Positions 29,830 to 38,875 of a DNA stretch of 64,000 nucleotides are shown here, one piece after another; within the stretch, counting starts at the first letter, position 1; each line of letters begins with the position of its first letter. A program made the translations under genes and the position numbers. The stretch covers positions 1,037,501-1,101,500 of the forward strand of contig NZ_CP022254.1 in the NCBI RefSeq assembly GCF_003119195.2, given 5' to 3'. The notes under the pieces were generated by a model. It did no database searches. It had not been told where the DNA came from and was given only the letters and a program-made list of their open reading frames with translations. This DNA comes from Azospirillum baldaniorum. Its GTDB lineage: Bacteria; Pseudomonadota; Alphaproteobacteria; Azospirillales; Azospirillaceae.

Positions 29830-30475
29830 TCGCCACCATCGACGAAGTCGCCATCAGCACGATGAAGCAGGACAGGTCGCAGGATTTGGTTGGTCCGTGC
29901 CTGGGCCGACCGAGCAAACGCCTTCGGACGTCGCCAACCAAGAGGCCTCCTGTTCGGTCCCCATCGTTGGACGGGGATGCTCCACTTCGGCTTTTGGCGG
30001 ATAGTGTTGAAAAACTCCCTGACGAGTACTTCGCAGCCGTTTTGACGCAATAATGATCCACTTTGCCGGCCTTCAGAGCGATATCGCTGCGTGGCACCCC
30101 TATAGAGCGACGGAAAATTTCTCGCTCCGGCAGGCTCGAGAGTTTTTCAACACTATCGGCGCAAAGCGGACCATCAGGGGCTTCGAACTTGGTGCCCTCT
30201 TTCACCACACGGCGAACGGCTGGGTGAAGCTGCTGGTCCGAAGGCCTACGGCTGTCGCCGCGGCGTGCCCCGTTACAGCGCTGTCGGGATTTCGACCGGG
30301 ACGGGGCAAGCCCCTCTACCCGCACAGCCCCAGCAGGCAAGATGATGACCCTGAACATGCGTGTTGGCAAGGGAGTGGCTTCTCGCGGCAGGTTCCCCTT
30401 TCGCAACACCCATACTGGCAATTGTCGGTGCGAATCGGCCTCAGACGTGGCAGGGACGGGCCTCCCCTACTCGTT
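29830..30475. other. 650-base accessory gap containing a 158-bp element
   Basis: No intact gene is recognised. If the 158-bp inserted element is removed, a plus-strand frame from about 29868 continues across the join to a stop near 30240, but it matches no family I know. The rest holds only short frames of unlikely composition. Confidence 0.5.
30000..30157. mobile_element. 158-bp MITE-like element with perfect 18-bp ends
   Basis: The termini GATAGTGTTGAAAAACTC (30000-30017) and its exact complement (30140-30157) form perfect inverted repeats. GGCG flanks both ends (29996-29999 and 30158-30161), a 4-bp target duplication. There is no transposase gene inside. The end sequence (GAGTTTTTCAACA type) is similar to ends of several IS families known to me; the parent is not in the window. 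Confidence 0.88.
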
Positions 30476-31465
30476 CTACACTGTGGGACAGGTTGCCGCG
30501 GTTCGTTGGCACCCAGGAAGGCACCCGAGCCCGACCAGGGTGGCACGCACCGCCTCGTCGAGCGGGGTGTGGGGCTCAGCCCCAAGCTCAGCCGTCAGCC
30601 GGGCGTTGTTCAACTTGACGGGCGTCTCCCAGAGGTAACGCATCTCCACCAATTCCCGAAACAGCGGGACGAATGGGGAGGCTGCGGTCATCAGGAGCCA
30701 TGGAAGCCGACGGACGGGGAGATCAGGCTCGCCAACCACGCGCCTGATCGCTTCCAAGACCCGTGTTCCGTCTTCGTCCCAATGCCCTCCCATGTGGAAG
30801 GTGGCGAATGCATCCCGCGCCTCACGTTCAGCCAAACGCACCATTGTCTCCGCAACGTCAGGGAGGTAGGCCCACTGATGTCCGACGCCCGCTTTGCCCG
30901 GATAAGTAAGAGAGCGGAGTCGGCGTCCGGGTTTCACAAGCCCTTGCGAGAACCAGCTGTTTCCCGCCCCTGGGCCGAAGAAATCGCCGGCGCGCACGAT
31001 CAGAACTCGAACGTCCCCTTTGTCCGAGGCCATCCGGAGGCGCCGTTCCATCTCGACGCGAATGGCGCCCTTGCGGGTGAGCGGGGTCTGGGGAGAGGAC
31101 TCATCCAGCAGCGGGAACGCGTCGGGCCCATAGTTGTAGACCGTGCCCGGAAGGAGGATGCGGGCGCCACTCGCGCGTGCCGCGGCAATCGCATTGGCCA
31201 GCATCGGAAGCACCAGCTTGCCCCAGTTCCGGTAGGCTGGGGGGTTTACCGCGTGCACGATGAGCGAGGCTCCCTGCGCCGCGTGCGCCACGGCTGAGGC
31301 CGACATGGCATCGCCGCGAATCCACTCCAGGCCGCCTTGCGCGCCGGCTTTGCCGGGGTCGCGGGCAAGCGCGCGGACGGTCCATCCACCGTTGCGCAGA
31401 CGCCGCGCGACGTGCCCACCGATGCCCCCCGTCGCGCCGAGGACCAAGGCTGTCCGATGTGTCAT
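30476..31465 (-). CDS. NAD(P)-dependent epimerase/dehydratase family protein
   Basis: A 329-residue extended short-chain dehydrogenase-like protein. It has a Rossmann nucleotide motif at the N-terminus (ALVLGATGGIGGHVARRL), a central region with the Tyr-x3-Asp area altered (GTVYNYGPDAFPLLDE) and a substrate-binding C-terminus. The exact substrate is unknown. ATG 31465 is preceded by AGGAG; a TTG two codons upstream is unlikely. It is divergent from a LysR regulator that probably controls it. Confidence 0.82.
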   Translation of the reverse strand: MTHRTALVLGATGGIGGHVARRLRNGGWTVRALARDPGKAGAQGGLEWIRGDAMSASAVAHAAQGASLIVHAVNPPAYRNWGKLVLPMLANAIAAARASGARILLPGTVYNYGPDAFPLLDESSPQTPLTRKGAIRVEMERRLRMASDKGDVRVLIVRAGDFFGPGAGNSWFSQGLVKPGRRLRSLTYPGKAGVGHQWAYLPDVAETMVRLAEREARDAFATFHMGGHWDEDGTRVLEAIRRVVGEPDLPVRRLPWLLMTAASPFVPLFRELVEMRYLWETPVKLNNARLTAELGAEPHTPLDEAVRATLVGLGCLPGCQRTAATCPTV

Positions 31466-31558
31466 ATCCAACTCCTGCCGCTGCGTGTTGCGGCAGGTTG
31501 CTCCGTGGTGCTTCTCAACGGAATTGTGGAAAGTCGTGCAGTAGCTATACTGAAATAC

Positions 31559-32515
31559 ATGAGCCAGGAGCCCGCTTGGGACCTATACCGGACCTTCCTC
31601 GCCGTCCTGCGGGAGGGATCGCTGTCGGCTGCCGCGCGGTCGCTTGGCCTCACCCAGCCTACGGTGTCGCGTCACATCGAGGCGCTCGAAAACACCGTAG
31701 GACTGAGGCTCTTCGTCCGGTCGCAATGGGGACTGACACCGACCGAGGCGGCGTTGGAGCTTGCGCCCTACGCCGAGACGATCGCCTCCACCGCGGCCGC
31801 GATGCTCCGGGTCGCTTCGGGGCATGGTGCCGTCGTCGGCGGAACGGTGCGGATCAGTGCCAGCGAGGTTGTCGGGGTAGAAGTCCTGCCTCCGATCTTG
31901 ACGGCATTGCGGGAACGACATACTCATCTAACGATTGAACTCGTGCTCTCGAATACGGTTGAGGACCTGCTCCGTCGAGATGCCGACATCGCTGTGCGAA
32001 TGGTCGAGCCCGCCCAGGAGGCACTGGTTGCCAAGCATGTAGGAATGATCGCGCTTGGATTTCACGCGCATCGTCGATACTTGGACCGGCGGGGCATGCC
32101 CGCCACGTTGGGCGACTTGGTCCAACACGACGTGATCGGCTTCGACAGGGATACACCAGCGATCCGGACGATGCTCAAGCGGGTCCGCGGCGTGGACCGA
32201 TCCGCCTTCGCGCTGCGGGCCGACAGCGACCTTGCCCAGCTTGCCATGCTCCGGGCCGGCTTTGGCATCGGCGTCTGCCAAATCCCGGTTGCTGCACGCG
32301 ATCCCGACCTCGTCCGGGTGCTCGCCGATGCGTTCGTGCTGAACCTTCCGACCTGGGTGGTGATGCACGAAGATCTTCGGTCGAGCCCCCGGTGCCGCGC
32401 CGTGTTCGACGCGCTCGTTGACGGATTGGCAGCCCACTCGAAAGCAGGAGCGTCCAGCGCGCATGGCGAACCTGGGACCCGGCCCGAGATGCCACCGGAC
32501 AGACCGGAGTGGTAG
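31559..32515 (+). CDS. LysR family transcriptional regulator
   Basis: A 318-residue protein with an N-terminal winged helix (SLSAAARSLGLTQPTVSRHI) and a LysR effector domain (about 92-295). It is divergent from the dehydratase gene, the usual arrangement for a LysR regulator and its target. The ATG at 31559 is directly before SQEPAWDLYRTFLAVL. The C-terminal tail (about 295-318) is Pro/Gly-rich and probably disordered. Confidence 0.88.
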   Translation: MSQEPAWDLYRTFLAVLREGSLSAAARSLGLTQPTVSRHIEALENTVGLRLFVRSQWGLTPTEAALELAPYAETIASTAAAMLRVASGHGAVVGGTVRISASEVVGVEVLPPILTALRERHTHLTIELVLSNTVEDLLRRDADIAVRMVEPAQEALVAKHVGMIALGFHAHRRYLDRRGMPATLGDLVQHDVIGFDRDTPAIRTMLKRVRGVDRSAFALRADSDLAQLAMLRAGFGIGVCQIPVAARDPDLVRVLADAFVLNLPTWVVMHEDLRSSPRCRAVFDALVDGLAAHSKAGASSAHGEPGTRPEMPPDRPEW

Positions 32516-32715
32516 GGAAGACGTTGTCTTACACCGGTCTGCACGGGATTGCGGCGCCTTTTCCAAAACAGTGACCACGCTAGCTGGCGGCTCCCCTTTC
32601 GCCACCAAGCTGGTCCCTGTTTCGCGGGGCCATCCCAGGCGAGCGGTCGGCGCTTGTCGCGCCCCGGTTGCTGTGGTCATAGTCGTTGCAGACTGACTGT
32701 TTAGAGAGAACGGAG

Positions 32716-33834
32716 ATGCCCCAGAAATCGTGCCTCAGAGCCGGAGCGGCGCTGATCGCTTTATATGCAACGACGCTGATAGCTGGAGGGCCTGCTGCTG
32801 CGCAGTATCCGTCGTCGCCCGACGGTTTCAAGCTCGATATGAACTGGAACGAGCTCGCGCCCAAAGTCGTAAAGCTCAACGTTTCGAGCCTCGGCGTGGG
32901 CGATCACGGCTACATTTATACATACTCACTGGGCCTATGCCGTGACGAGCAAAACCTTCATGTTTCTCGCCTCGCCCCGTTAGAGACGTCTCGGTCTACG
33001 TATAGTGAATACTTCAAGGTAACACGACTGGCCGGTGGAGATGTAGATATTGAAACTACCGATAGTCAAGGCGATGTTCTGAAGGGAAGCAAGCTACAAG
33101 AGCGTCTGCTCAGCATGACCTTGATTCAGCTGTGCACGAAGCTCAAAGAAAGTCACTGGCCGACGGAGTCAACCGAATCAATGACGTTCAGGGTGCGGTC
33201 CGTCAATGGCGGCGCGTCCTTGAGTGCTCTCTTCGCTCTAGGCTCAGATAAGCCTGCAAAGCAGGCGGACGCCGGATTGCCGAGCCAGCCCGAACCGGAC
33301 TCGGCCAGTACGCCGACGCCTTCGTCGCCCACATGGCTCGTATTGGAAGAAAAGTCGCCCCTGGACGACAGCACGAACGCGACCCTTATGCTGGGTGCTG
33401 TGGCGCCTGATGGGTCGGCGGCCAGCCGGGGAACGCTCTTCATTCGTTGCCGCGACCGCAAACTGGACGTACTGATCACGGCTGGAGGACATCTCCTATT
33501 CGGCGACAACGACAAGATATCGGTTACCTACCGGTACGACGACGAGCCCGCTAAGTCAGGCAGTTGGAACGAGTCGACCAACAGTAAGGCGATATTCTAC
33601 CCAGGCAAGGAGAGCGATTTTATCGCCCGCCTTCTCAAGGCCAAAAAGTTCTTCATCCGCATCCAGCCACGCCGAAGTGCGTATATCGACTTTACGTTCA
33701 ACGTCGGCGGGCTCGCGGAGCATAGTGCCGCTCTCTCGAAGTCTTGCAAGGGCGTTCTCACCACTGCGCCAGCCGGTGGGACGGGTTCGCCGAGCCCAGC
33801 CAACGACAAGCCCGCCAAAAACCCGAAGACTTGA
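32716..33834 (+). CDS. secreted VasI/TagO-like protein
   Basis: A 372-residue exported protein with a signal peptide (about 1-30, ending PAAAQ). The C-terminal third resembles the VasI/TagO family: a cysteine-containing strand (TLFIRCRDRKLDVLITAGGH), a core in which a basic/aromatic pattern measures change in band intensity (GDNDKISVTYRYDDEP), and a final FFIRIQP ... FNVGGL. A Pro/Ser-rich linker precedes it. VasI/TagO proteins are accessory to type VI secretion, but no such genes are in the window. Codon use looks less GC-biased than that of neighbours. Confidence 0.6.
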   Translation: MPQKSCLRAGAALIALYATTLIAGGPAAAQYPSSPDGFKLDMNWNELAPKVVKLNVSSLGVGDHGYIYTYSLGLCRDEQNLHVSRLAPLETSRSTYSEYFKVTRLAGGDVDIETTDSQGDVLKGSKLQERLLSMTLIQLCTKLKESHWPTESTESMTFRVRSVNGGASLSALFALGSDKPAKQADAGLPSQPEPDSASTPTPSSPTWLVLEEKSPLDDSTNATLMLGAVAPDGSAASRGTLFIRCRDRKLDVLITAGGHLLFGDNDKISVTYRYDDEPAKSGSWNESTNSKAIFYPGKESDFIARLLKAKKFFIRIQPRRSAYIDFTFNVGGLAEHSAALSKSCKGVLTTAPAGGTGSPSPANDKPAKNPKT

Positions 33835-34173
33835 TGCTCCGCTTGCAGCGACACTTTCATACCGTCTTGCAGAATCACTGACATATGTACGGTGGGCGCG
33901 AGGCATCGATCAGATGTGCGGCCCGGAAAAGGCTATGTGTCAGCCTTTCTGCACGGCGGTATGACGCGCTTCCGCTCTTGATCCGGACCAATTCGCCAAC
34001 AGTGTCCGGGTCAAGAACCGACCAGCCACAGAAATGGCGCACGTTCCCTCTTGCCGCGTCGGGCCCGGTTCTGTTCGGCCTTACTTCCGTAGGTGTCCGA
34101 ATGATGGGCGCGCACGGCCCACGCTGATGTTCGCATCCGACTGTTGTTTCAGCTCCAGACATTGGAGGCAAGC
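33835..34173. other. intergenic, no recognised feature
   Basis: Short overlapping frames only, none with family motifs or a good ribosome site, before the small gene at 34174. Confidence 0.5.
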
Positions 34174-34347
34174 ATGTGCCACAGCAGTGATCGTTGGAGC
34201 TTCTGGTCTCATCGGCAGCAGAAGACGGGGCCGGTGAATCGGAGTACGACACCGGCACCGACCGAGGAGGATGCCCGGAAGCCCGCCGTGGAACCGCGTG
34301 AGGACGAGCGAACCCGGCGCGAGAAAGAGTTGGAACGCCTGCTCTAA
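34174..34347 (+). CDS. small charged hypothetical protein
   Basis: A 57-residue protein starting MCHSSDRWSFWSHRQQ and ending in a strongly charged helix (EDERTRREKELERLL). A GGAGG ribosome site sits at the right distance from the ATG at 34174, which is the main support. No family is recognised. Its stop overlaps the stop of the convergent DUF1194 gene by 3 bases. Confidence 0.62.
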   Translation: MCHSSDRWSFWSHRQQKTGPVNRSTTPAPTEEDARKPAVEPREDERTRREKELERLL

Positions 34348-35063
34348 TCGGGAAGCTTCTGAATCGCACTGCTCTGCTGCTCGGCTGCGTTGGCGATCTC
34401 CCGCTTGAGTTTGGCGGTGATGGCATGAACAAAGCTTGATCGGTCAGCGACGCTGTGGACAAAGGCGCCGGAGCCGCCAATGACCCGTTGTGCGAAATAC
34501 GCCCCGAGCCAGGGAACCTCGTCGAGGATGACCAAGCCGTTGATGGTGACACCCTCAGCAACGACGCGGTCGCGCGCGACCTCTGGGAGCGTGCCAACGT
34601 TGTTGTAGCCGTTGCTGACAACGTCGATGACACGGCGGGGCGCCGGTATGACGTTGGGAAAGAGCGTCGCGCAGTTCAACAGCGCCGCACCGATGCCGGT
34701 GCTGCCGGCACGGTCACGCCGCGGCACGGCGTCGATCGCCGCCGCGAACGCTTCGCCGCTGCTGGCGTCAGCGATCACCGTCCATGGGACGAACACCTTC
34801 AGGGCCGTGGGATCCGACCATAGCACCAGGGTCACCGCAATTCGACCGCGATAGCCACCACGGATCAACTCCACCACGGTCCGATCTCGGAATGCGGCCG
34901 CATGTCCATCGAGTTCGAATTCAAACATGGCCTGGTCGATGCTTGCTGATCCGTCAACGGCGAGCACGAGTTCCAGATCGACGGCGGGCTGGGCCGCAAG
35001 GGCGCTGCCACAGGAGAGGATGGTCGCGGCAACTGCAGCAGCAACTCCGGTCGGCACCGACAT
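34344..35063 (-). CDS. DUF1194 (VWA-like) secreted protein
   Basis: A 239-residue protein with a signal peptide (about 1-23) followed by a von Willebrand A-like domain. The metal-ion site begins DLELVLAVDGSASID, and DVVSNGYNNVGT stands where the DGxxN loop is expected. DUF1194 proteins are predicted periplasmic adhesion or scaffold proteins of unknown role, widespread in alphaproteobacteria. It is a single gene convergent with the small gene above. Confidence 0.85.
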   Translation of the reverse strand: MSVPTGVAAAVAATILSCGSALAAQPAVDLELVLAVDGSASIDQAMFEFELDGHAAAFRDRTVVELIRGGYRGRIAVTLVLWSDPTALKVFVPWTVIADASSGEAFAAAIDAVPRRDRAGSTGIGAALLNCATLFPNVIPAPRRVIDVVSNGYNNVGTLPEVARDRVVAEGVTINGLVILDEVPWLGAYFAQRVIGGSGAFVHSVADRSSFVHAITAKLKREIANAAEQQSSAIQKLPD

Positions 35064-35489
35064 GACTGGCCTCCACCCAGTTATGTGGAGCGGCCCGAAA
35101 CGTCTGCGACTGCCTGAAGCAACCCATCGCCGTTACGCGGTCGTCCAAACGAGTGTCCCCTTTCACCACACCGGGAAGGGTATCCGTTGGCAGCAAGTGC
35201 CGCTCCTTGAGGCTGCCGAGCAAGCTTCACGCTGCCCACCAGAGCCCATCAGGCGGCTTGGTCACGCTGGTATCGCCGTACGGCTTCCAGGTCCCACGCG
35301 GAACCCCGCAGGGTTGCCCGATGCTCCGGAGTGAGATCACCGGTAAACACTGGGTATTTACCCCACTGCCGTCAACCAAGAGGTGCCTCAAGACGGCTCA
35401 CCGACATTCCAGATGGCCGCGCCCGAGCAACCGCCTCGGCTTCGCACTGTTACCTTTATCGCTGGGTGCGCTTACCAACCGAGGGACCG
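35064..35489. other. intergenic, no recognised feature
   Basis: Open frames on the plus strand run into the next gene but have no recognisable motifs upstream of its ATG. No repeat or hairpin of note was seen. Confidence 0.45.
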
Positions 35490-35732
35490 ATGGGCGACGA
35501 GATGACCCCCGACGAATTTCTGCCCCCGGACGCCAGGGCACGCTTTGATCGCATTCGTGCAACGGCCCGAGAGGTCTTCGGCGACGACTACAAGGCTCGT
35601 TATTTCCTGGTGCGACCGCACCCGCAGCTCGAAAGTCGCCGACCCATGGCCCTCCTCCTCACCGAGGGTGACGAAGGCGTCAGGCGTGTCCAGGACATCC
35701 TGCGGAGTCATCGCACTGCTGCCAAGGGGTAA
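35490..35732 (+). CDS. short MbcA/ParS/Xre-type (DUF2384) antitoxin-like protein
   Basis: An 80-residue protein whose C-terminal 45 residues fit the toxin-binding DUF2384 domain (AREVFGDDYKARYFLVRPHP, then RPMALLLTEGDEGVRRVQDI). Such domains usually form the C-terminus of an Xre antitoxin paired with a RES toxin. Here the Xre DNA-binding part is absent and no RES gene follows. It could be an orphan antitoxin fragment or a regulator. The ATG at 35490 follows GAGGGA. Confidence 0.6.
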   Translation: MGDEMTPDEFLPPDARARFDRIRATAREVFGDDYKARYFLVRPHPQLESRRPMALLLTEGDEGVRRVQDILRSHRTAAKG

Positions 35733-36271
35733 GGATGTCCGGCTGCGTTCCCTTGTGCGACGTTAGCGACGACTTCTGACCAGGGAAGAAACGCGCCCGA
35801 GAGACGAAGCGGATGGAGTCTGCTGAAAGAGACCCTGTCTACCGCCCAACTGTTCCATCCACGGACGCAATCCGCCCGCAACGCGGAGAGGGACGACAGG
35901 GTTATCACAGGAAGGCCAGCGACCAGAGGCGGTCTCCGCGGCGCGGGGGGTGGGTTGCCGGGCAGCGCATGAGGGCAGGATGACACGGCCGAACGCGCTT
36001 GGATCTGCGCGCCGTTCTGGACGCGGAGGAACGCGCCGGGCTCCTCATCGCACAGCGTTGCGCCATGAGAAAAATGCTCTGACGGCGGCTCGCCGTGCGC
36101 CGCTCCGGGGTTTATGGAGAGCGCATGCGCGATTGAGGCAGCCAACAATCCGTCATCCGAATGCTTGGATTGGCTGTAATTTTATTGCCTCGCTGCGTTG
36201 CACACTCCGCGTATCTGGTATTTGGTATGCCAGTGTAGAGTCGTCTCCATCAGACATGAAGGAGATGCACC
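35733..36271. other. 540-base gap, no recognised gene
   Basis: Frames on both strands are short and rich in Arg and Ser without family motifs. The final 100 bases upstream of the DUF1127 gene are more AT-rich and probably contain its promoter. Confidence 0.5.
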
Positions 36272-36493
36272 ATGGCCTACACCACCGCTTCGCACACCGA
36301 TCACGACGGTCTTCTGTCGGGCATCGTCAAGGGCGTTCGTGAGTTCGTGAGCGCATGGTTCGAGACATCCGCCGCCTACACCGTCTATCGTGAGCTGTCG
36401 GCCTTGAGCAGGGCCGAGCTGGCCGCGCGTGACCTGCGCCGCGAGGACATCGGCCGCGTCGCCATGGACCTGCCGACGCTGATGCGCGAATAA
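36272..36493 (+). CDS. DUF1127 small protein
   Basis: A 73-residue protein. The C-terminal half is the DUF1127 domain (YRELSALSRAELAARDLRRE, then DIGRVAMD). DUF1127 proteins in alphaproteobacteria are short Arg-rich proteins, some of which bind RNA and affect phosphate and sRNA metabolism. Here the N-terminus (about 1-35) is an added acidic/aromatic segment. A GAAGGAGAT ribosome site precedes the ATG. Confidence 0.88.
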   Translation: MAYTTASHTDHDGLLSGIVKGVREFVSAWFETSAAYTVYRELSALSRAELAARDLRREDIGRVAMDLPTLMRE

Positions 36494-36542
36494 CCTGCGC
36501 GCGGTCTTCTCCAAGCCGGGAGAGCGCCGAACGCGTGATGGG

Positions 36543-37046
36543 TCAGGAGAGCGCCTTTTGCAGCTCCTCCTTGCTCATGCGGGACCGGCCGGGCAGGTTC
36601 CGCTCCTTTGCCTTCTCGTAGAGGGCCGCGCGGGTCGCGTTTTCGTCGGCATGGTGCCGGAACGGCGCTGGCTTCCGGGCAACATCGTCCGGCTGCTTTG
36701 AGAACTGCCTGCCCTTTTTCGTGTCGGCGCGCTTCTTGTCGCTGGTGCGCCGGTAGTCCGCTTTGGACAGGTGTTCGCGGGCCTGCCGGGGGAGGTAACG
36801 TTCCCCCGTTTCCCCGCTCGGCTTGCCGGAGCCCGTGCCCCACTCCTCGTCGGTCCACTGGCTCAGGCTGTTGGCCGCGCTTTTGGGCCCCGCGTAGCCG
36901 CCGCCGCACCGCTTGTATTCCTGAACGGCCATCTGAGCCTTGCGGGCGGACCACTGGCCGGGCTCGCCGCCCTTGCCGCCTTTCAAGATGCTTGCCTTCA
37001 CCGTCTCCCACAAACGGGGGTCGGTGCGCTCGGCGCGCGATGCCAT
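36543..37046 (-). CDS. DUF5872 family protein
   Basis: A 167-residue basic protein with the conserved block of this family (KGGKGGEPGQWSARKAQMAV, then NSLSQWTDEEWGTGSG and a KPSGETGERYLP segment). Its C-terminus (NLPGRSRMSKEELQKAL) resembles a Rho N-terminal-type helix pair. It may bind nucleic acid; function is unknown. The start ATG 37046 follows GGAGGGC. Confidence 0.78.
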   Translation of the reverse strand: MASRAERTDPRLWETVKASILKGGKGGEPGQWSARKAQMAVQEYKRCGGGYAGPKSAANSLSQWTDEEWGTGSGKPSGETGERYLPRQAREHLSKADYRRTSDKKRADTKKGRQFSKQPDDVARKPAPFRHHADENATRAALYEKAKERNLPGRSRMSKEELQKALS

Positions 37047-37140
37047 GTCGCCCTCCTGCCTGTGACTCACGTCCACAAACAGGCCGACGGAGCGATGGTG
37101 CCGCGCCGAGGAGCGTTTCCGCCCCCCGGACGCGGCGCGA

Positions 37141-38829
37141 TCAGCCGCGCGCCGCCAGCTCCTCGTGGGTGATGCGCTGAAGCCCGCCCTCGGTGCCGAC
37201 GACATAGACCTCGTCGGCGTTGCGGATGGTCGCCAGGCGGTGGGCGATGACCAGGGTGGTCCGCCCCTCGGCCAGCTCCATCAGCGACTTCTGGATCTCC
37301 CGCTCGGTCTGGGTGTCGAGCGCGGAAGTCGCCTCGTCGAGGATCAGGATCGGCGGGTTCTTCAGGAACATGCGGGCGATGGTCAGGCGCTGCTTCTGCC
37401 CGCCGGACAGCTTCACGCCACGCTCCCCGATGACGGTGTCCAACCCCTCCGGCAGGGAGGCGATCAGCCCGTCGAGATGGGCCCGCCGCGCCGCCTCCAT
37501 GATCTCCGCGTCGCCGGCGCCGAGACGGCCGTAGGCGATGTTCTCGCGGATCGTGCCGCCGAACAGGAACACGTCCTGCTGGACGATGCCGATCTGCCGG
37601 CGCAGCGAGGCCAGCGTCATGGCGCGGATGTCCAGGCCGTCGATGGTGATGCGCCCGGCCATGACCTCGTAGAAGCGCGGCAGCAGCGAGCAGATCGTCG
37701 TCTTGCCGGCACCCGACGGCCCGACGAAGGCGACGGTGGAGCCGGCCTTGATCGACAGGTCGATGCCCTTCAGCACCGGGCGCGCCGGGTCGTAGCCGAA
37801 GGACACGCCCTCGTAGCGGATGTCGCCCTTCAGCGCCGGGGCCGCCACGGCGCCGGGCGCGTCGGCGATGTCCGGCTGGGTGTCGAGCAGCTGGGTGTAG
37901 CGGCGGAAGCCGGCGATGCCGCGGGGGTAGGTCTCGATGACCGCGTTGATCTTCTCGATCGGGCGGAAGAAGGTGTTGACCAGCAGCAGGAAGGCGAAGA
38001 ACCCGCCCTGGGTCAGCTCGCCCACCAGCACGAAATGGGCGCCGGTCAGCATGACGACGATCAGGATCAGCCGCATGCTCATGTAGCTGAGCGTCGTCGA
38101 GGCCGCCATGATCTTGTAGGCGGCGAGCTTGGTGGTGCGGTAGCGGTCGTTGTCCTCGGCAAACAGCTTGCGCTCGTGGTCCTCGTTGGTGAAGGCCTGG
38201 ACCACGCGCATGCCACCGACATTCTCCTCGATGCGGACGTTGAAGTCGCCGACGCGGGAATAGAGCGACTGCCAGTTCTTCGTCATCCGCCCGCCGTAGC
38301 GGCTGGTCACGAAGGCGATCACCGGAACGATGGCCGCGGTGATCAGCGCCAGCGGCAGATGCACCACCGCCATGAGTGTGAAGGCGCCGACGAAGGTCAT
38401 GACCGCGATCAGCAGGTCCTCGGGACCGTGGTGCGCCACCTCGCCGATCTCGTCCAGGTCGCGGGTGACCCGCCCGACGAGATGGCCCGTCTTGTTGTTG
38501 TCGTAGAAGCTGAAGGAGAGCTTCTGCAGATGGTCGAAGCTCTTGCGGCGCATCTCCGTCTCGATGTTCACGCCGAGCATGTGGCCCCAGTAGGTCACGA
38601 TGGCCATCAGGCCGCCGTTCGCCATGTAGATCGCCAGCAGCGCCACCGTGGCGGCGACGATCAGCGGCCAGTCCTGGGTCGGCAGAAGCTGGTCCACGAA
38701 GGCGCGCACGGCCATCGGGAACCCCAACTCCAGCAGGCCCGACAGGACGGCGCAGACGATGTCGAGGACCAGCAGGCCGGTGAAGGGGCGGTAGTAGGAG
38801 AGGAAGCGGCGAAGCATGGCTCTTCTCAT
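37141..38829 (-). CDS. exporter-fold ABC transporter (membrane + ATPase fused)
   Basis: A 562-residue half-transporter: six-helix membrane domain (about 1-310) and nucleotide-binding domain (Walker A GPSGAGKTT, signature LSGGQKQR, Walker B ILILDEATSALD). It works as a dimer. It lies 46 bases downstream of fhuB, within a siderophore uptake operon. This suggests export of a siderophore or, as in IrtAB/YbtPQ-type proteins, import of a ferric siderophore by an exporter-like fold. The start at 38829 (MRRAMLRRF) is preferred; ATG 38817 is possible. Confidence 0.88.
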   Translation of the reverse strand: MRRAMLRRFLSYYRPFTGLLVLDIVCAVLSGLLELGFPMAVRAFVDQLLPTQDWPLIVAATVALLAIYMANGGLMAIVTYWGHMLGVNIETEMRRKSFDHLQKLSFSFYDNNKTGHLVGRVTRDLDEIGEVAHHGPEDLLIAVMTFVGAFTLMAVVHLPLALITAAIVPVIAFVTSRYGGRMTKNWQSLYSRVGDFNVRIEENVGGMRVVQAFTNEDHERKLFAEDNDRYRTTKLAAYKIMAASTTLSYMSMRLILIVVMLTGAHFVLVGELTQGGFFAFLLLVNTFFRPIEKINAVIETYPRGIAGFRRYTQLLDTQPDIADAPGAVAAPALKGDIRYEGVSFGYDPARPVLKGIDLSIKAGSTVAFVGPSGAGKTTICSLLPRFYEVMAGRITIDGLDIRAMTLASLRRQIGIVQQDVFLFGGTIRENIAYGRLGAGDAEIMEAARRAHLDGLIASLPEGLDTVIGERGVKLSGGQKQRLTIARMFLKNPPILILDEATSALDTQTEREIQKSLMELAEGRTTLVIAHRLATIRNADEVYVVGTEGGLQRITHEELAARG

Positions 38830-38875
38830 TGCGGAACGGCAGAGGGGTGAACGGCAAAAGGGTGAGCGGAACGGT

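Noticed and set aside
32716..33834. Type VI secretion locus
   Set aside because: Only a single VasI/TagO-like protein is present; no Tss genes occur nearby.
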